Positions 53,981-64,000 of a stretch of 64,000 nt of DNA are shown piece by piece. Position numbers and translations under genes: made by a program. The notes beneath the pieces were generated by a model that saw nothing but the letters and a program-made list of their open reading frames with translations, was not told the origin of the DNA and made no database searches. Numbering within the stretch: position 1 is the stretch's first letter; each line of letters opens with the position of its first letter. The DNA is from Symmetrospora coprosmae (Eukaryota; Basidiomycota; Cystobasidiomycetes; Symmetrosporaceae): the NCBI GenBank assembly GCA_008802785.1, contig VUYT01000006.1:620001-684000 (forward strand), read 5' to 3'.

Positions 53981-56527
53981 TCACACGCTCGATCCTCCTT
54001 CCACAATGTCCATTTGCACCTTCTCCGCTTCTGCCGTCTTGATGAGCGCCGCTAGCCAGATCTCCAACGGCTCTGCATCATCTACGTCCTCCTCCTGTTC
54101 TTCTCCTTCCGAGTCGTACTCTGCCATCTCGGCATCGACCTCGTCGAAAAAGTCGCCCGAGCCGTGCGCAATGTACCGCGTGTGCGCGAGCATCGGCAGC
54201 CGCCGCAGGGTCCGGCCGGACATGCCCTGTCGTGCATGGCGTCAGCTCAGGCTCGGTAAAGAAGAGAATTTGAACGCACATGGCACAGCTCAGCGAGCTT
54301 GAGTAGCTTGACGGAGTTGCGCACGCTCCTTTGTGGAACGTGCTCGAAGAGCCGACCATCCTGGTGCAGCATGAGCGGCTTCCAGCTCAGGAGGGCCTGT
54401 TGCACTCTCTACATTCATCAGCAGCCGCTCGCAAGAAGGGGAGGAGGGTGCGCAGCGTACCGCAGGCTGGACGATCCCGCTCTGCATGAGCTCGTTCAAG
54501 CACCCCTGCAGGATCCAGTACACGGCTTGGACGGGCGGAAGGCCAATGTACTGCTTGATGTCGGCGCGGTCGATAAAGGCCGGGTCTGCGCAGCAGGTGC
54601 GCCAGGGCCGTCAGCTCGTTGGGAGACGCGTGGGTGCGAGTGAGATGTGGATGAACGCACCGATGGCGGACGACAGGTTTGACGTTGTCATTACGAGCAC
54701 GTTCTGTTTGTTCTTGAGCTTGTCGAGCTGCGTCAGCAGCGCATTGACGACCTGTCCGCATCCCAGCCCGTCCGATCATCATCAGCAGCGGACGCCAACA
54801 GTGCACTTGCGCAGGGTGGCAGAGGGAGGTAGCACGCACCCTGATTGCGTCCGTCGGCTCTCTCCCATTCATGGCGCCCGCACGTGCGCTCGTGAGCGAC
54901 TCGACCTCGTCGATGAGCACGACGACAAAGCACGAGCTGTCCTCGACCATCTCGAGGACGCGTGTGAAGAGGCGCTGGACGAGCTTGCCCGACTCTGCGA
55001 ACCATTTCGACATGATGCTGTGCGAGTTGATTTCGACGAGCTTGCCGTGCGCGTATCTGGCGGGTATTGTACGTACGGCCAGGTGCGTCAGCTTGTCCGG
55101 CATTATGGGTTGCTCACCACTGGAGTGTGGGAGCCATCGGGGTCATGCTCACCTATCGGACAGGCGAATGGCGAGCTTCTGCGCCAGTGCGCGGCACAGC
55201 GAGGTCTTGCCGGTCCCGGGCGGGCCGTGCAGAAGGACGATGCTGGTGCGTTGATCGAGTCAGCGAGGACGTTAGGACACGGGAAAGTGAGGAAGGTTCG
55301 ACCGCACCGATTCCACGTGATGACGTTAAAGTCGACCTGGCGGTCCCCAAACAGCTGCGTCGATGCAATGTAGTTGAGCAGTCGGACTTTGACATCGTCC
55401 TCGTATACGAGGTTGTCCCATATCCCCTCGAGCGCGACCGCAGGGAGCTGCCCGACCGTCGCGGCCATGACGTCCTTGTCCTCTCCCTGGTCTTCATCAC
55501 CGTCCTCTGCCTGCGCATCGTCTCCGTCGGTGTTGCCGAACGCGTCGGTGGTCTGCGTGCGCGGCTTGGGGCCTGCGGTGAACGCGTCGACGATGAAGGT
55601 GGACGTGGGGCAGTAGACGTGGATTGCCAGCGTAACATCATCCAACAGGATCTCCTCGCTGTCGAGGACTGTGGCGGGGAGAGGAGGAAAGAGAGTGGCT
55701 CAGCACATTGCGTGTGAAGTGGCAGCCTCATAGGCGGCACGAAGAAGATAGGGCATGCCAGCCAGCCAGCCAGCCCGTACGCACCACACTCTGCGACACG
55801 GATCTGCCAGACGTATCTGACTAGGAAGGCGTACTCTTCCTCCCATCCGACGACGCTCGAGCCAGGAGATATCGAATCGAAGGATTTGGCGATGAAGTCC
55901 GTCACCGCGCTCCGTATGTGGTCGTATCGCACCACGCCGGCAGTTCCGCTGCTCCGTGGCTTCAGTGCCACCTCGACTGTCAGGCGGGAGGGGCGCGCGC
56001 GTTCGTAGCAGGAGCGCATTCCAGGGGGATGTCAACAATGATCCATCCAGACGCGTCGGGCGTCGGGTGTTGTCGAACTCACTGTGGAGGAGCGGCTTTC
56101 GCATCTGCCGGCGGCGCTGCTGACGACGAGACTGGGCGACACTGGTACCATCTCCAGCAGCAGGTAGTGACAATGGCGGCTGTTGCTGCTGCTGTCTTGC
56201 GTGGGACCCTCCTGAGGCCGGACGGCGCGTGTCGCCTGCTTCGCCGCCGTCGAGCTGTGACAACATTGCGAGCTGGACCATTGAGGCGCCAGAGGACGAC
56301 TCTTTGACAATGTCCATGTCGACGCTCGCATTGCTCATGCCGTTCGTCGGTGGCTCGACATTCTCCTTGCCCTTTGCCGCCTTCTTCGCCCTCGAGCTGC
56401 GCTGCTGCTGCTTGGTCCCCGACAACGTCGTCGAGGCGCGTCGAGATGGGGCAGCCACTGCAGGAGGAGGATGAGGATGATGATGAGGCAGCGATGGCGG
56501 TCCTGCGCCTAGAGATACTGGCCTCAT
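53981..56527 (-). CDS. PCH2: AAA+ ATPase PCH2/TRIP13
   Basis: Remodels HORMA-domain proteins (Mad2, Hop1) in the spindle and meiotic checkpoints. The low-complexity N-terminal exon (56083-56527) is followed by [20 protein letters not shown], the NTD segment [40 protein letters not shown] and [20 protein letters not shown] (Walker A). Then come [20 protein letters not shown] (pore region), [19 protein letters not shown] (Walker B DE), [39 protein letters not shown] (sensor 1 and Arg finger) and [19 protein letters not shown] (sensor 2). Each block matches TRIP13. Start chosen at MRPVSLGAG (56527); longer in-frame starts exist. The acidic C-terminal insertion ([14 protein letters not shown]) is unusual. 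Confidence 0.93.
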
Positions 56528-56727
56528 GGGCGTGCTATGTATGCGCTGGAATGGGTCGACGTTGGCGAAAGCGAAGGCAAGGCAAGGCAAGACAGGCATG
56601 GGACCTCGATATACATACACGGAGCATGCACGCAGGCGGCGAGAAGCGAGAGAACAGAGATCGAAGCTGCTCTGCATTGCATCGACACCGCATCCCGCAT
56701 CGACGTTCGACATCCTTTGAAACCGCG

Positions 56728-59700
56728 TCAAGCATCGGTGAATCTGCCCAGTCCCTCCCTCTGCTGGAGCACATCGCCCCACGCAGAGCCAATAGAGGCA
56801 GATCCAGGACTTGCTCTCGTCGAGTTGTGCCGGCTGCCTGCTGCTCCGACACTGCGACCAGCGAGAGACGCGCCCGAGCGCGAAAGCGAAAGGTCCGACC
56901 GGTCTTCGGCCCCTTCGTCCTCATTGCCGCCGACAATAGGCGGCGACAGCTCGTTGAAGTCGCGCACGGCATGCCAGCTCGACTCGGGCACCATCCCGCC
57001 TTCCACTGCTCCTGCTCCTGCTCCTGCTCCGGCGGCATCGGCATCCAAGCGGTACCCGTCCCGGACAGCCTGCCCCAGCGCGCCCGCCGCTGCCCGCTGG
57101 TGCTGCCCGTCCTCCAGGCCGTACTGCTGCCCGACGTCCCGCTTCCCGTTGGCCTTCTTGGACGAGCTGCCTCCCGTCGACTTGGGCGTCGTACTGCTGC
57201 TGCTGCTGCCACCACTGCCAGACCCGCTGGTGCTGCTGCTGCTCGCGCTCGAGCCTGCCTTGCCGCTCGTGGGCGCCGTGGTGAAGGCGCCGACCTGGTC
57301 GTAGAGGTAGTAGATGCGTGTGTCATAGTCCGGCATGACCTTCTTGACGTAGGCCATGTACTTGCCCTTTGGGTCGCCATATGCCGCCGCAACGGCGAGG
57401 ACGTGCGGTACGAGCTCGGCCGGGTCCTCGCTCTTTGGATCCAGCTTCATCGTGTAGTCGAGCGCCGTCTGGATCGTCGCATTGTACTTTGACTGCGCCG
57501 CCCACGCATTCAGCCCGAGCTGGTCCGCCAGCTTGGCATTCACAATCAGCGCCTCGAGGTTGAAGGCGCGGTAGTGGAACGGGCGCGTCCGGATCGCCTC
57601 AAACGGCTGCTCGCCAGACGCAGAGATCTGCTCCTTGAACGGCCCAGTGAAGAACTTGGACAGCGTCGCCTTCGCGCCCGCATAGTCGCCTACAAGAATC
57701 TGGAGCGCCGCGGCTTGGTTCGCATAGAAGGTTCCGTGGTTGCTAGAGAGGCCGGCCAAGCATCAGCGCACAGCTAGTCAGTCAACGCAGTACAGCAAGA
57801 CTTACTTTGCTGCCGTACCCGACTTCTTGCCAATCGGACTCGTCTGCAGCCAGTTCAGGTAGCTCTTGGCCCACGCGACGAGTCTCCGGTCTCTGTCGAG
57901 TGTCCAGTCGGGCGAGTTGCTCTGCCGGAGAAGCTGCACCGCGTTTGCCACCTTTGTGAGGCCGCGCAGGTCGACAACGGCCATAAAGCTTCCGAGCTGG
58001 TTGCCAGGGGGGCCGCGGACGACCTGGCCATAGTTGAGGTTTGGGTTCATGCCCGTCGCATTGTCGGCGAAGAACGTGTCGATGATGGTCGAGGCGACGC
58101 GCGAGTAGTCCGCGTCGCGCGTGAGCACCCACGCCAGCGCGTTGGTGATGCCCGCCTGCGTCACCTTGCCCATGTAGTCGCTGCTGTTCAGGCTGCGCAC
58201 GTCCGGGTTGACCTGCCCATCGCGCTGCTTATACTTGCACACGCTGTACGCTGTTTCCCGTTGGCCGCCAGCACCGTGCGTGAAGCGCATCAGCTTGGTA
58301 TCGCGACTCGTGCGCCTTGCGAGCCTGCGCATGAAAGGGGGGAAGGAAGGGATAAATTCGGACTCACTTGCAGTGGGCGCGACGTACGTCGTGCTTGGCG
58401 TGCATGACGGTGACTTGGACGTTGAGGACGGCTTCTGCGTCGCAGAGACCTGCGGGCCCTTGTCGACTCCTGCTTTGGCGGCCCTGCTCGCCGTCGCCGC
58501 AGCCGGGGGAGGCTTGCTCGGTGCGCCCGGCTCTGCCCTCCTCGTGTGGTGCGATGGCTGCTTCTGCTTCGGATGCTTTGACTTCGCTTTCGTCTTGGTC
58601 TTTGTCTTGGTCTTGCCCTTTGAGCTGTGCTGCGGGCGGTGCTTCTTGCCAGAGCCAGAATGCGCAGGAGCGGGTTTTGCTTCTGGGTCCGGGGCAGGGG
58701 CCGGGTCTGGGTCTGGGTGCGGGTCACGGCGCAGGAGCATCGGTCTGTGCATGTTGTGCGTCCATGCGTTCACCGCGTGTCCCTGCGCGCGGAAGCTCTC
58801 CATCTGCGCATCCCCGCTCGTCCCGTTGCTCCAGGGCAGCGTGTCCCACTCGTCCGCGATGGCCGGGTCGACAAAGGGGTCCTCGACCGTGCCGAGGAGG
58901 ACCGTGTGCGCGCCAGACTCGTCCGCGCCCGCGTACCCGTACCCGTACCCGGGGCCTTGACCGGAGCTGTCGCCCGCTTCGGCGTCGGTGGCCCCCGCAT
59001 CGGCCGCAATGTCGCGCCGGACACGCAGACGCAGGCGGCGCATCTCGGTCGTCTCCCGGTCAGAGTCATCCGAGTCGCCGGCGCCGCCGCTGCCCCCGTT
59101 GCTGCTGCCGTCGTTGCTGCTGTCCGAGGGGACGGGCGCCGCCGCGCCCACTGGTTTCGACGACGCGGACGCGGACGATGTCGAGTTGGCGTGTGTCGAG
59201 TTGCACCAGTTGCAGTCGGGCCAGTGGCTGCCGATCGCACGAGTGTCATACGAGCCTATCAGTCAGCTCCCTGGTCTCGCTCGGCCGGCGCTCGCTCATC
59301 CTCGCAGGGCAGGGTGAGAGAGGGGATTAGGCTCACTAAGGCGCCCAGCTGAAATAGTCGCCTCGGTCGCCGCTGGGAGCGATGATGGTGCTGCCTCGGA
59401 TGCCTGGTGCAGCACACGAGTCGAGTGCCATCAGGGTCAGCGACGATCGCCCGGCCTGCCGCTTCTCGTCCCATGCGCGACGCCACACGACCCACTCCAC
59501 GGTCCGTCCTTGGAGCTCTTGACGGCGGCGTGAATCACAGACTGGATGGCCTTTGTCGTGCCCACGGGCGGGTTCTTGCCCGCGGCCAGCGCGTAGGCCG
59601 GGTTGATCCAGTCGTTCGGGTCGGCTGAATGCGCCGACATCCAGCCAAGGGCCACAGGAGGGCTTGTCAGCGTTTAGACTCGGGCCGCATTGCCAGGGTG

Positions 59701-59799
59701 ACTCTAGGCTGTGCGGGAGCAGTGCTCACCTCGGACCTGGGAGGCGCCCAGCAGCCCGAGCAGGAGCGGCGGGAGCGTCAAGGCGTGTTGCACGAGCAT
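56728..59799 (-). CDS. Secreted alginate-lyase-domain protein
   Basis: Predicted secreted polysaccharide lyase of the alginate lyase fold (alpha/alpha toroid). Exon 1 (59730-59799) encodes a signal peptide, MLVQHALTLPPLLLGLLGAS. The mature start ADPNDWINPAYALAAGKNPP follows after an acceptor at 59625. Downstream are SGDRGDYFSWAP, HWPDCNWCNSTH, VNPDVRSLNSSDYMGKVTQA, MNPNLNYGQVVRGPPGNQLG, then NNHGTFYANQAAALQILVGD and FHYRAFNLEALIVNAKLADQ. The NNHG motif and the FHYRAFNL block carry the catalytic-type His/Tyr positions of the family. A roughly 190-residue low-complexity insertion with KTKTKTKAKSKHPKQKQ and proline-acid repeats splits the domain, and a Ser/Gly-rich tail of about 150 residues follows it. 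True substrate in a fungus is unknown. Confidence 0.83.
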
Positions 59800-60906
59800 G
59801 CCCGATGTTGCAGTATCGAAAGCGTGTAGCTCGAGGTTGAAATGGCAACAGGCTGGGATCTCCTTGGGCGCCTGCGCTGGGGATCGTTGCTTTGGGGAAT
59901 GGTACTGCTGCGAGAAGGCGCACTGGGACCTGCCTGCGATGCTTGCGTCGAGATGGGGGTAGTCCGGCCAGCGGACGTGTACTTGTGAGAGAGGGGGGTA
60001 CTGCCTTCCAGAGGGGTGGTGTAGATGGACCGTCAAGGTTGGGCAGAAGGGAGAGCGGAGCGGAGCAGAGGAGGGGAGGGGAGGGGAGGGGAGGGGAGGG
60101 GAGGTGCGAGGTCTGTTGATCAGGGCTGACGACGACGACGACTGCTGACTGATTCAGTAGGGTATTCCACTCCCATTCTCAATCCCGAGCGGTCAGCTAG
60201 TCCACATTGCCGAGGCGGTCGCGGCATGCAACAGCACTGGCACACGGGCCTGGCCTGCAGCTGGCCCTGGCTCGGTCCTGCATCTCGGGTTCTTGACAGT
60301 GTGAGCGCCGACGTCAATGTCAGCGACCTCTACAACGTCAACAGCGCACTTGCGGCATGCTTCAGTGGACAGCAGATGCGGGCGTGGCGTGGACGTGGGC
60401 GTGGTGGCGTCTGGGGCGTCTTTCCGCTTCTCTGAGCGATGCAATGCGACGCAATGCAATGCGATGCGAATAACGCGTCCGTGTGTGCAACATGCTCTCC
60501 CTCTGCATCGAACTTCCTGTTGGCGGAAGAGAGAAAGATGGAGGCATGCTGTACAGTAGCCAGGAAGGAGGACGCGCTCGTGTCTCTCTCCTTCTCTTCC
60601 CTCCCACCGAATGAATGCACATTGTTACATAGACGCGAACGCAAACGCCTCGCACTCACACTCGTTCGTTGCATAGCATCGCATAGCATCGCATCGCACT
60701 GCATCTCATCACATCTCGACGTCCTTCAATGCGAGGCCTGTCCCCATAGAGCGGACGGGAGGAGGAAACCAAGACCCGCTGGATCGGGCTCACTGCACAT
60801 AGCACATAGTACATAGCACATAGAAGGAGTATCTATCGAGGACAGAGGGGCCCGTGCGTGGAGGACCGACTGCGCATCCCACACTTGCGGATCCGCGCTG
60901 GCAGCC
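59800..60906. promoter_or_regulatory. Divergent region between lyase and membrane protein
   Basis: 1.1 kb between two divergent start codons, holding several short repeats: the G-run array (60073-60101), ATGCAATGCGA-type repeats (about 60436-60474), GCATAGCATCGCATAGCATCG (about 60672-60692) and CACATAGCACATAGTACATAG (about 60795-60815). No coding frame is supported. Confidence 0.5.
60073..60101 (+). repeat. GGGGA array, potential G-quadruplex
   Basis: Six consecutive runs of four guanines separated by single adenines on the plus strand. This satisfies the usual intramolecular G-quadruplex pattern and lies about 270 bp upstream of the lyase start codon. Confidence 0.85.
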
Positions 60907-63900
60907 ATGCATGCCGAGCTGCGCAGAGAGGAGGAGAAGGAAGAAGAGAACACGCTCATGAGCGTAGCGATGCTGGCATCGCGCTCATCTTCATCATCGT
61001 CATCATCCTCAGTGCATATCGCGGGCTGTGGGGAGGACGGTTGGACGCGTCTGAGCCTGAGCTCACCGCCCAGTCCTCCGTTTCGATGGGACCCACGACT
61101 CGCATGGCGCATCCATTCACCACAGACACCCTCGCCCAGCGTGTACATCCACAGCAACGACAACGACAACGACAACGACAACGATACGCCTACGCGCACG
61201 CGGACCAGCAAAGGGAACGACAAGGGCAAGGCGGTGTCGTCTGGAATGCGCATCGACAGGAATAGCGCCGCCATCGTCGTCGTCGGAACGCGCAGCCGCA
61301 GTCGAAGCGGGTCGAGCTCGAGCTTGACCTTTGGGCAAGACGGCAGCTCTGCTGCATCCGCCTCGTATGCGCCGTCCCTCTCTTCTTCGTCATCCGCTTC
61401 CGGCATGGCCTTCTCCTCCACTGCGCTGTCACGCTCGCACTCGTGCGTCTCGTCGCTCACCGACACCACCGGCACAGCCCAGTCTTCTCCAAACCTTTCA
61501 GATGCAAGCACAAGCACAAGCATAAGCAGCACCTCGTCTGCAGTCAATGGCACATCCGCATCGTCGCACCCGCAGTGGCTGCCTTGCGAACGGGACCAGC
61601 AGCCGCAGCAGCCGCTCTGGCCAGCTCCGCAGTCTCGCATAACCGTCGCGCATCCAAGCGTGAGCACGACAACATTCGCTCAGCCGGCCATGGCTCCCCA
61701 CTATCCTTCCTATCTTGTACAGCAACAGCCGAATGGTATACGACAGCATCCCCAACCACCTCTATCGCTATCGCAATCGACCGCGCACGCGCCAGTCGCG
61801 TCCACATCCACTGGCGCACGCACACTGGCATCATACAACCCCATCTCCCTCCTCACGCGGCGCCACAACCGCCCTGCATCGGCGTCGACCTCGCTGCCCT
61901 CGCACTCGCCGCCCACAGCCTCGTCCTTCCCGGCACCGTCGCAGCAACACGGTCATGGCCACGGCCAGGTGCGCGCAGCCCGCGGGCGGGGCGTCGCCAA
62001 GCTCAGCCGGCTGCGCCTGCTCGAGTCACCATCAGCCTCCCCCTCGACCGGCAAGCCCCGAAAACGCGCCGCAAAGGCGCCTACGCACGCGCACAAGCGC
62101 AGCTATTCCGTCCAGTGGCAGCAGCACGAGCGCTGGCGCTCGAAAAGCCGCGCGAGGCTGCGCGACCTCCTCGGCTTGCTCTGCTTCATGCTCGGAGCGA
62201 CGCTAATCCTGTACCAGATCTGCACGCTCGGTCTCAGCGGAGCCGCCTCTGCTCCTGCCTCTGCTTTTCGCTTGCGGCCATCCGCGGCAGCGCGCCACTC
62301 ACCGCTGATGTCGCTCGCACACCTGCCGCACCCACACCGCGACACGGTAGCGATCTACCGCATCATCGGGAACGACCTGCCCCCGCGGCACCAGAGGGGC
62401 CAGAGCGTGCGCAACCTGCGGTTCATGCTTTCGCACGAGAGCGATTTTTCCTTCATCCGCGAGGACTCGCGCAGCTACGGCGTCAATATCGAAAAGTACT
62501 ATGTGCTGAACCGCATCACGGACGACCAGGCCCTTGCGGACATTGCGGCGCTCTTTCCCGAGTTTGACGTGCCGCCTGAGCGCGTCCTCAACATACCTTT
62601 TGAGTGGCACGAGTACGCGAAGAGGGAGCTCAGGTGGGACGGAGGCGTGGCCAGGCCAGCCAACATGTGGGGCATTGCTGGCCCGTCATGGTCGTCTCCG
62701 TCAGCTTCGCCTTCGTTGGGTTCCGACGCGGGCACCGAGACCGCGAGGAATGGCACATCAGCCACTCTAGCGCAGCCGGAGCATCTGAAATGGGCCGGCC
62801 TATCCGAGCAGCAAAGAGAGGATAAGCAGGCCCGGTGGGAGACGCTCGCCAGGCTGCGCGCCATGGAGTACACGCTGCACGACAAGAACCTCTACGCGAT
62901 GAACAATGTGGGTCACAGGCGTTGACCATCACCTTGCAAGGTTGCATGGGCACTGATGGCAGCTCTCTGACATTGATCGCTATGCAGAACGGCGGACGCA
63001 ACTTTGCCCTCGAGCACGGCCGCTCCCTCCCGCACGTCCGCTGGATCTTGCCCCTGGACGGCAACTGCTTCTTCACCCCGCCGGCTCTCTCGTCCATGCT
63101 GCAGTCGATTGTTCGGAGAGGCGAGTCGTATGGCGACGATCGGGCTTCGAAACCGTACGCCATCATTCCTATGGCACGCCTGCTCGACAACGGCGCCGTC
63201 CTCCCTGAGAACACAGCCGCGCACTCCGCTACCCCGTCTCAGCATGCTAGAACAGCACCGGCAGACCCGCTCGAACTGGAGTATGCGCTACCTGACGCGC
63301 CCGAAGAGCCGCAAATTGCCTTCCGGTGGGACGCGGCAGCGTCGTACGAGCCAGAGATGCGGTACGGCCGCCGCAGCAAGCTCGAGCTCCTCTGGCGCCT
63401 CGGCGCCATGCCTTTTTCGCGCGCGCTGCACGTGCGCAAGCTCGCGTGGGAGGCGCCTGACCATGCGCACATCACCGAAGGCTCGTACGGCTCGCTCAGC
63501 ATGCGTGCGCAGGCAGCAGCTGCAGCTGCAGCCGAAGCTCGGGATGGGACCGACACCAATGCGGCGTGGCTCCGCGCAGGATGGGTACACAGGCTCTTCA
63601 GCGGCGAGAGGGAGCAGGAGGAGTCGTCCAAGGCTGCGCTCGAGCTGCGTCGGCTCAACAGGATGAAGGGCATCGTTGCATATCTCGAGCGCCTGGACGA
63701 GCGCCTTGTGCGAGGGGAGGCTGGGTGTCCCCCTGGTGCTTCTGCGCTCGGGCCATCGGCTCCGACAGCACGTCTCGCGCAGCGGTGCGGCTTCAGCAAG
63801 GACCGGTTGTGGTCCTGGGACGACGCGGCTCTTGCCGACCTCAAGCGCAAGGCATCGATTGACTCAGCGGGCGCGCAGAGCCGGATAGGCGCCTTTGAAG

Positions 63901-64000
63901 ACCGGTCAATGCGTGTCGTATCCCGAGTGCGGAACCAGCTCGACCGGTGGACGACCGCCCAGTGGGAGGACGCGCTGCCAGAAGATGTAGCGCGTACGGT
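60907..64000 (+). CDS. Type II membrane protein, uncharacterised family (partial)
   Basis: Exon 1 (60907-62907) encodes about 418 residues of Ser/Pro/Gln-rich cytosolic sequence with runs of Ser and Asn-Asp. One transmembrane segment follows (LLGLLCFMLGATLILYQICT, about residues 420-441), then a lumenal domain starting near residue 480: VAIYRIIGNDLPPRHQRGQS, VRNLRFMLSHESDFSFIRED, YYVLNRITDDQALADIAALF. Exon 2 (62988 onward) continues GGRNFALEHGRSLPHVRWIL and PLDGNCFFTPPALSSML. From memory, YRIIGNDLPPRH and the W(I/V)LPxDGNCF block mark a family shared by fungi and bacteria without an established function; a Golgi glycan-related role is inference only. The gene runs off the right edge. A second hydrophilic Asp-rich repeat (NDNDNDNDND) is encoded near 61155. 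Confidence 0.75.

Noticed and set aside
1-64000. CRISPR arrays, insertion sequences, LTR or other mobile elements
   Set aside because: No spaced direct repeats of CRISPR type, no reverse transcriptase, integrase or transposase motifs, and no long terminal repeats were seen.

Overview
The window is 64 kb of nuclear DNA from a basidiomycete fungus. Spliceosomal introns of about 40-120 nt (GTGCGT, GTGAGT or GTGGGT donors, CAG or TAG acceptors) interrupt nearly every gene. Proteins with fungal or basidiomycete character include CHS7, Spc7/KNL1, and two F-box proteins with a CxxC...CxxC module. The GC-rich, compact, intron-rich layout would suit Ustilaginomycotina/Exobasidiomycetes, but that placement is inference. 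I saw no operons, CRISPR arrays, tRNA or rRNA genes, or transposons.

Layout. 1-258: minus-strand gene cut by the left edge. 1926-3302: ribosomal protein eL31, converging on mitochondrial EF-Tu (4040-5910, minus). 6353-7037: Sm D2, head to head with EF-Tu. 7673-10774: tandem cluster of three divergent BTB/POZ-like genes, the first with a stop codon at a splice junction. 11358-16325 (minus): kinetochore scaffold Spc7/KNL1. 17079-18014: signal-peptide, Ser/Pro-rich membrane protein. 18407-22362: F-box paralog A. 22904-23951: Tudor splicing factor SPF30. 24647-27704 (minus): bZIP factor with a repeat-bearing upstream region. 29208-30602 (minus): ESCRT-III VPS20. 31204-33138: CHS7. 33399-34723 (minus): nicotinamide riboside kinase. 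35014-36379 (minus): glutathione S-transferase, divergent from EMC7 (36503-37664). 37812-39819 (minus): MTM1/SLC25A39-like carrier. 40116-41169: HAD hydrolase. 41516-42816: eIF4E. 43517-45034: THYN1-like EVE protein. 45854-47775: C2H2 zinc-finger factor. 48054-48632 (minus): LYRM2-like protein. 50161-53598: F-box paralog B. 53981-56527 (minus): PCH2/TRIP13. 56728-59799 (minus): secreted alginate-lyase-domain protein, head to head with a type II membrane protein (60907 to the right edge).

Most genes are unrelated housekeeping functions. Local groupings with possible meaning are the BTB cluster, the dispersed F-box pair, and the alginate-lyase/membrane-protein divergent pair. Spc7 and PCH2 are both spindle-checkpoint components but lie 38 kb apart, so I read that as coincidence. 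A recurrent feature is very short coding exons (5, 15, 16, 18, 20 and 22 nt) that ordinary gene prediction could miss. Exon boundaries were placed by eye from splice consensus, reading frame and remembered family sequence. Where totals are quoted they close on a whole number of codons.
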